From Lachnospiraceae bacterium UBA6452 (lineage in GTDB: Bacteria > Bacillota > Clostridia > Lachnospirales > Lachnospiraceae), in contig DJNY01000145.1 in assembly GCA_002441865.1 (NCBI GenBank), forward strand, positions 5,317-16,149: a stretch of DNA of 10,833 bases, in the 5' to 3' direction. Both the position numbers and the translations under genes were made by a program. Below are positions 7,836 to 10,833 of this stretch, in pieces. The notes under the pieces were generated by a model, which was given only the letters and a program-made list of their open reading frames with translations, did not search any database and was not told where the DNA came from. Position 1 is the stretch's first letter. The number at the start of each line of letters is the position of its first letter.

Positions 7836-10388
7836 TTACTTTCTGAACCTGGCTTTTTTGTTGATTCCCTTTTTTACAAGCAGCTTCTTATAGGTTTTAT
7901 ACCTGGAAGCCGGTACCTTAACTGTTACTTTTTTATAAGTATTTCCAAAAGCCTTTGCTCCAACTGATTTTGTTGTAAGTTTTTTAGTCTTTACGGTAAT
8001 CTTCTTTAAATTCCTGCAATTATAAAATGCTTTGCTTCCGATCTTCTTTACATTTTTACCGATGGTCACTGATTTTAATTTCTTACAGTTATAAAACGCC
8101 TTGTCAGAAATTTCCGTCACCTTATATGGCCTACCGCCGTACGTTACCGTGTCAGGGATTGTTACACTTGTCAGGGATTTCTTCGTAACCTGTGTCACAA
8201 CCGCTGTCCTTTCTTCGGTGTCAAAAGTTATGACACACGATGCCTTTCCTATTTTGACAACACCGGTAATTTCCGTCTCATTGCCATCATCGTCCCAGAC
8301 ATCATCATCGCCATTGTCGTCACTGTCGTCATCGTTCCGGTTATCGTCATCTTCCACAATGCCCGGATTTTTCACGTTGCTGTCATCTATCTTATCTGAA
8401 TTACCTGCGCCGGTATTGTGATCGTCTCCATTATTCAGATTTCCTGCTTCACCGGTATTATCTTTCTGGTCATCCTTCTTCTGGTCATCTTTCTTATCAT
8501 CTTTCTGATCATCTTTTTTCTGATCTTCAGATTCCGGTTTCTTTAATTTTTCAATCTCGCGGCTTTCGTATGCACTGCAGCCAGTTGTCCGGCAGTATCT
8601 TCTTTCTTCTCCTGCAGCATCATATGTCGCCTGTTTCACAACTGTCCATGCTCCGTAGCTGTGTATTCCCGTTGCTGCTATTTCTCTGCTTTCATATGCA
8701 CCGCAGCCAGCTGTCTGACAGTACCGTCTTTCTTCCCCTTTTGTGATACATGCCGGCGTTTTGGTTTCTTTCCATGCCCCGTAGCTATGATTGCCTGTTG
8801 CGGGAATCGGCTCTTTGCTGATCTCTTCGCCGCAGCTGCTGCAGACCTGCCTGCGAAGACCTGCTGCGTAACAATTTGCCTGTTTTATGATTTCCCATTT
8901 TGTAAGCGTATGCTTACAAGTCTCTGCTGCTCCGACCACGATCGGATAGCTTGTACTTTTTCCGCCATAAGATACTGTGACAGTCTGTCTGCCGGATTTG
9001 CCCATATCATAACCGCTGCAGCTGATCATACTTGTATCGTATACATAGCCCGTGCTGCCGTCACTCATTGTTGCCTGTAAAGAAAAATCTGATGAAAATG
9101 TGTCATTCACATTGAATTTAGTCTTGGAATTATTACTGACAATCCGGATACTTTCTACATGGTACTGCTCTTCCTTATCATCATTCAGGGAATGATGTGA
9201 TACACCGAATATATAAGGCCCGATCCCATAATATGTATATCCGGGATCCTGATTTAATATATCTCCGCCTTCGCCGGAAGAACCGTAATATTTATTGGAA
9301 CTGTCCCATGTCAGATCCAGCAGATGCCATTCCCCGCCGAAATACGCCATATTCCATTCGTGGTTGACAGATGGACTGTATGTATCGGAAAGCGGTGAAT
9401 CGCTGTACCCCATAATATTGATACAGGGAATCCCCAGTGATGTGAGCATCACCTGGTTTAATCTGGAGTAACCCGCACAAACACCTGTCTTTGTGGAAAA
9501 TACATAATATGGCGCCGCAGTATATTTATAGCCTTTATTTTTACCATATAAATATTCATAATCATACGCGATCTGCTTACAGATCCAGTCATGGATCGCT
9601 TTTACTTTCTGTTCGTCCGTTGTACAGCCGCTTGTCAGGCTTGCCGCCTGCTGTCTGATCGCATCCATGCTGTTTCCGACGTAGTAAAAACTATCCGGAT
9701 TATTCGTATAATACTCAAATGGTATTTCATCATATCGGGTCGGATCAAGTGTATTTGCCAGATTTTTATAGTAAGAAAATTCATGCTCTCCCGCCGGCGC
9801 TTTTAAACTGCAGCCGGACGCTGTTTTTGTCACCACGTAGGAAGCAAAACTGATATAAGCACCGGAACCGGAAGCCGGATTCGGTCTGAAATAAACAATA
9901 CGGTACGTATCGTTATCACAGCCTGACAGATCCATGCTGCAGGTCACCTTATGACTTGCATCATAGGTTGCTGTTCCTTTCGTACTCTCCTGTGCCACCA
10001 GTGTGTTCCCGGACTTTTTATATGCCTGAAACAGGATTTTATCACCGCTGCCATACAGCTCATAATACACCTGTGCCACAACAAAATTACCACTGGCTGA
10101 TAGTGTGGCACGATATGGGGCTGATGCCAACTCATTTGTTACAATATTGGTCTTATCCAGTGTTTCGGAACCTGTAAAACCATCACTGTCCAGATTGGTC
10201 CCGGACTGTCTGAGTGCCTGTAAAGCCGCTTTGCCATTCTGTGCCGCTTCTTTTTCTTCCTGCGCGGTCAGCTGAATCGTAACCTGCTCTTCTGCTGCAA
10301 GCGGATTTGCAAGCACTGTCTTTCCCCCCAGTATGCAGATGCACAACAGCATCAGGATCCCCATTCCCACAAAGCTCTTCTTTTTCAT
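7836..10388 (-). CDS. Secreted multidomain transglutaminase-like protein with BspA-type leucine-rich repeat
   Basis: An 850-residue protein with a signal peptide (MKKKSFVGMGILML, about 1-28, likely cut after VLA). The order seen is: an N-terminal beta-rich region (about 85-190); a transglutaminase-like core (about 250-375) with catalytic Cys304 in TKTGVCAGYS, His343 in NHEWNMAY and Asp358 in LLDLTWD; a bacterial Ig-like domain (about 411-486); three tandem Cys-containing repeats (491-617); an Asp/Lys/Asn-rich low-complexity linker (618-704); and a C-terminal BspA-type leucine-rich repeat (about 737-815) with two AFYNC repeats. The tail is very basic (KKGINKKARFRK), and no LPXTG or S-layer anchor is visible, so charge or the repeats may hold it to the wall. 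All three catalytic residues are present, so it may be an active thiol enzyme (cross-linking or peptidase type); the substrate is unknown. GGAGG lies 7 bp before the ATG. It appears to be a single-gene unit with its own promoter. Confidence 0.93.
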   Translation of the reverse strand: MKKKSFVGMGILMLLCICILGGKTVLANPLAAEEQVTIQLTAQEEKEAAQNGKAALQALRQSGTNLDSDGFTGSETLDKTNIVTNELASAPYRATLSASGNFVVAQVYYELYGSGDKILFQAYKKSGNTLVAQESTKGTATYDASHKVTCSMDLSGCDNDTYRIVYFRPNPASGSGAYISFASYVVTKTASGCSLKAPAGEHEFSYYKNLANTLDPTRYDEIPFEYYTNNPDSFYYVGNSMDAIRQQAASLTSGCTTDEQKVKAIHDWICKQIAYDYEYLYGKNKGYKYTAAPYYVFSTKTGVCAGYSRLNQVMLTSLGIPCINIMGYSDSPLSDTYSPSVNHEWNMAYFGGEWHLLDLTWDSSNKYYGSSGEGGDILNQDPGYTYYGIGPYIFGVSHHSLNDDKEEQYHVESIRIVSNNSKTKFNVNDTFSSDFSLQATMSDGSTGYVYDTSMISCSGYDMGKSGRQTVTVSYGGKSTSYPIVVGAAETCKHTLTKWEIIKQANCYAAGLRRQVCSSCGEEISKEPIPATGNHSYGAWKETKTPACITKGEERRYCQTAGCGAYESREIAATGIHSYGAWTVVKQATYDAAGEERRYCRTTGCSAYESREIEKLKKPESEDQKKDDQKDDKKDDQKKDDQKDNTGEAGNLNNGDDHNTGAGNSDKIDDSNVKNPGIVEDDDNRNDDDSDDNGDDDVWDDDGNETEITGVVKIGKASCVITFDTEERTAVVTQVTKKSLTSVTIPDTVTYGGRPYKVTEISDKAFYNCKKLKSVTIGKNVKKIGSKAFYNCRNLKKITVKTKKLTTKSVGAKAFGNTYKKVTVKVPASRYKTYKKLLVKKGINKKARFRK
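8277..8537 (-). repeat. Coding low-complexity Asp/Lys-rich linker
   Basis: Residues 618-704 of the transglutaminase protein. The first part is built from tandem KKDDQ/KDDQK-type units; the second is almost all Asp, Asn and Gly. Its likely role is a flexible, possibly calcium-binding, spacer between the Cys repeats and the leucine-rich repeat. The short tandem DNA units make length variation between strains likely. Confidence 0.75.
8538..8918 (-). repeat. Three tandem Cys-containing repeats within the transglutaminase protein
   Basis: Units of about 42 residues at 491-533, 534-575 and 576-617 follow the plan HSYGAW...GEERRYC...GCxAYESREI. Unit 1 has CSSCG; units 2 and 3 have C-x4-C (CQTAGC, CRTTGC). 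Units 2 and 3 are the most alike, pointing to a more recent duplication. The paired Cys suggest disulfides or a metal knuckle in an exported protein. Confidence 0.8.
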
Positions 10389-10418
10389 TCTTTGTCCTCC
10401 ATAAAACCTTCTTATCTT

Positions 10419-10447
10419 ATGTTATCATCCCGGAATTTTAAACACAA
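10419..10447 (-). promoter_or_regulatory. Promoter of the transglutaminase gene
   Basis: TTGTGT and TAACAT are separated by exactly 17 bp, and the -10 box carries the TGn extension (TGATAACAT). It lies about 30 bp upstream of the start codon and just past the second copy of the tRNA terminator, which would insulate it from tRNA transcription. Confidence 0.5.
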
Positions 10448-10464
10448 GCAAAAGCGCAGAAAAA

Positions 10465-10517
10465 GGCAACAAAAAAGAATCCTTTCGGATTCTTTTTAGT
10501 AGCGAGAGGGGGATTCG
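10465..10517 (-). repeat. Second, downstream copy of the terminator plus tRNA-Met 3' end (53-bp direct repeat)
   Basis: Identical to 10614-10666 at all 53 positions, with flanks that differ on both sides. It contains a full terminator hairpin and the last 18 bp of the tRNA-Met gene (acceptor strand, T-stem strand and part of the T-loop). There is no tRNA 5' part, so this is a fragment and not a gene. Confidence 0.93.
10472..10497 (-). terminator. Intrinsic terminator, duplicated copy
   Basis: An 11-bp stem, AAAAAGAATCC/GGATTCTTTTT, closed by a GAAA loop on the minus strand and followed by T and a T-rich stretch. It is identical to the terminator directly after tRNA-Met. The A and T ends mean it could also stop plus-strand transcription. 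Confidence 0.85.
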
Positions 10518-10592
10518 GTCTCCGCTCCGCTCCGGTCCGCGCATAGCCGAGGTCCACCGGACCTCGTGCGCCCTCTCCACTACTCCGTAGTG
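10498..10592. repeat. Highly structured GC-rich palindromic element next to the tRNA fragment
   Basis: The outer arms AGTAG-GAGAGGG (10498-10510) pair with CCCTCTC-CTACT (10571-10584). Inside is an 8-bp perfect hairpin, CGAGGTCC/GGACCTCG (10548-10566), extended by CGCA/TGCG across a bulge. Four 5-bp units of TCCGC type lie at 10521-10540. A further hairpin, CACTAC/GTAGTG (10578-10592), uses bases of the outer arm, so the two folds exclude each other. No open frame or known RNA family is recognised. Confidence 0.6.
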
Positions 10593-10613
10593 TCTCCGGT
10601 TCTTATATATCCG

Positions 10614-10666
10614 GGCAACAAAAAAGAATCCTTTCGGATTCTTTTTAGTAGCGAGAGGGGGATTCG
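10614..10666 (-). repeat. First copy of the 53-bp direct repeat (tRNA-Met 3' end plus terminator)
   Basis: This copy includes the genuine 3' end of the tRNA-Met gene and its terminator. Its partner lies 149 bp downstream in the direction of transcription. Confidence 0.93.
10621..10646 (-). terminator. Intrinsic terminator of the tRNA-Val/tRNA-Met unit
   Basis: An 11-bp stem with GAAA loop begins 2 bp after the tRNA-Met discriminator base and runs into TTTTTTGTTG. It is a textbook Rho-independent terminator. Confidence 0.9.
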
Positions 10667-10722
10667 AACCCTCGACACTACGGGTATGAACCGTATGCTC
10701 TAGCCAACTGAGCTATCTCGCC
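10649..10722 (-). tRNA. tRNA-Met (CAT), elongator type
   Basis: A 74-nt cloverleaf. The acceptor GGCGAGA pairs with TCTCGCT, with G1-U72 as is usual in elongator tRNA-Met of Gram-positive bacteria. The D arm is GCTC/GAGC, the anticodon arm TACGG-TTCATAC-CCGTA, the variable loop GTGTC, and the T arm GAGGG-TTCGAAT-CCCCC. The discriminator is A, and CCA is not encoded. G1-U72 differs from the C1-A72 mismatch expected of an initiator. A CAT anticodon could also mark tRNA-Ile2, but the body resembles elongator Met. One T-stem pair is an A50-C64 mismatch. It lies 8 bp after tRNA-Val, in the same transcript. Confidence 0.93.
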
Positions 10723-10730
10723 AGGATATA

Positions 10731-10803
10731 TGGGACCTATAGGGCTCGAACCTATGACCCTCTGCTTGTAAGGCAAATGCTCTCCCAGCTGAGCTAAGCG
10801 CCC
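10731..10803 (-). tRNA. tRNA-Val (TAC)
   Basis: A 73-nt cloverleaf: D arm GCTC/GAGC, anticodon arm TTTGC-CTTACAA-GCAGA, variable loop GGGTC, and T arm ATAGG-TTCGAGC-CCTAT. The discriminator is A, and CCA is not encoded. The acceptor is GGGCGCT against AGGTCCC, which leaves two adjacent non-pairs (C4-U69 and G5-G68). It is otherwise a normal valine tRNA, transcribed with tRNA-Met. The promoter is not in view, and further tRNA genes may lie upstream, past the right edge. Confidence 0.88.
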
Positions 10804-10833
10804 GTACTTTCCCGCCCCTTTTAGGAGCGACAA

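Noticed and set aside
8461..8528. Direct repeat array of possible regulatory role
   Set aside because: These are codon repeats for the KDDQK-type linker inside the transglutaminase gene and keep the reading frame.
10499..10613. A second, degraded tRNA-Met gene in the 149-bp unit
   Set aside because: Only the last 18 bp match the tRNA; I find no D arm, anticodon arm or 5' acceptor strand in the rest, so it is a fragment beside unrelated structured sequence.
10465..10666. CRISPR array
   Set aside because: There are only two copies of a terminator-containing repeat and one 96-bp interval, with tRNA origin evident; no cas genes are present.
10804..10833. 3' end of a further tRNA gene at the right edge
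   Set aside because: TTGTCGCTCCTA on the minus strand could be an acceptor end, but too little is in view, and the same bases form a CGCTCC/GGGGCG hairpin.

Overview
The window looks like chromosomal DNA of a low-to-mid GC Gram-positive anaerobe of the Clostridia, most likely Lachnospiraceae. This rests on gene style and is not a database result: strong AGGAGG-type ribosome sites, tRNA genes without an encoded CCA, a secreted transglutaminase/leucine-rich-repeat protein, and a lipoprotein binding protein paired with a very large hybrid sensor kinase. Every gene I can support is on the minus strand, so transcription runs from high to low coordinates.

From the right edge leftward: a tRNA-Val(TAC) and an elongator tRNA-Met(CAT) gene sit 8 bp apart and are followed by an intrinsic terminator. 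Just past it, the terminator plus the last 18 bp of the tRNA-Met gene are repeated exactly (53 bp, offset 149 bp). Between the two copies lies a 96-bp GC-rich, strongly self-complementary stretch. A promoter then leads into an 850-aa secreted protein with a transglutaminase-like core, an Ig-like domain, three Cys-containing repeats, an Asp/Lys-rich linker and a C-terminal BspA-type leucine-rich repeat. A 260-bp AT-rich gap with two inverted repeats separates it from an ABC-F ATPase of the translation-factor class. The MEP-pathway enzyme IspF follows, with an unusual CSGCSGC tail.

The left half is a two-gene sensory module: a family 1 solute-binding lipoprotein, then 15 bp later a hybrid histidine kinase of at least 1270 residues that runs off the left edge. 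The kinase has an extracellular region between two membrane segments, then HAMP-like, PAS, degenerate GGDEF, possible GAF, HisKA, HATPase and receiver domains. No ABC permease is visible, so I infer that the lipoprotein presents a ligand to the kinase rather than feeding a transporter.

The most interesting items are the binding-protein/kinase pair with its altered GGDEF domain, and the tRNA-derived repeat with its folded insert. Plus-strand open frames are shadows of the minus-strand genes.
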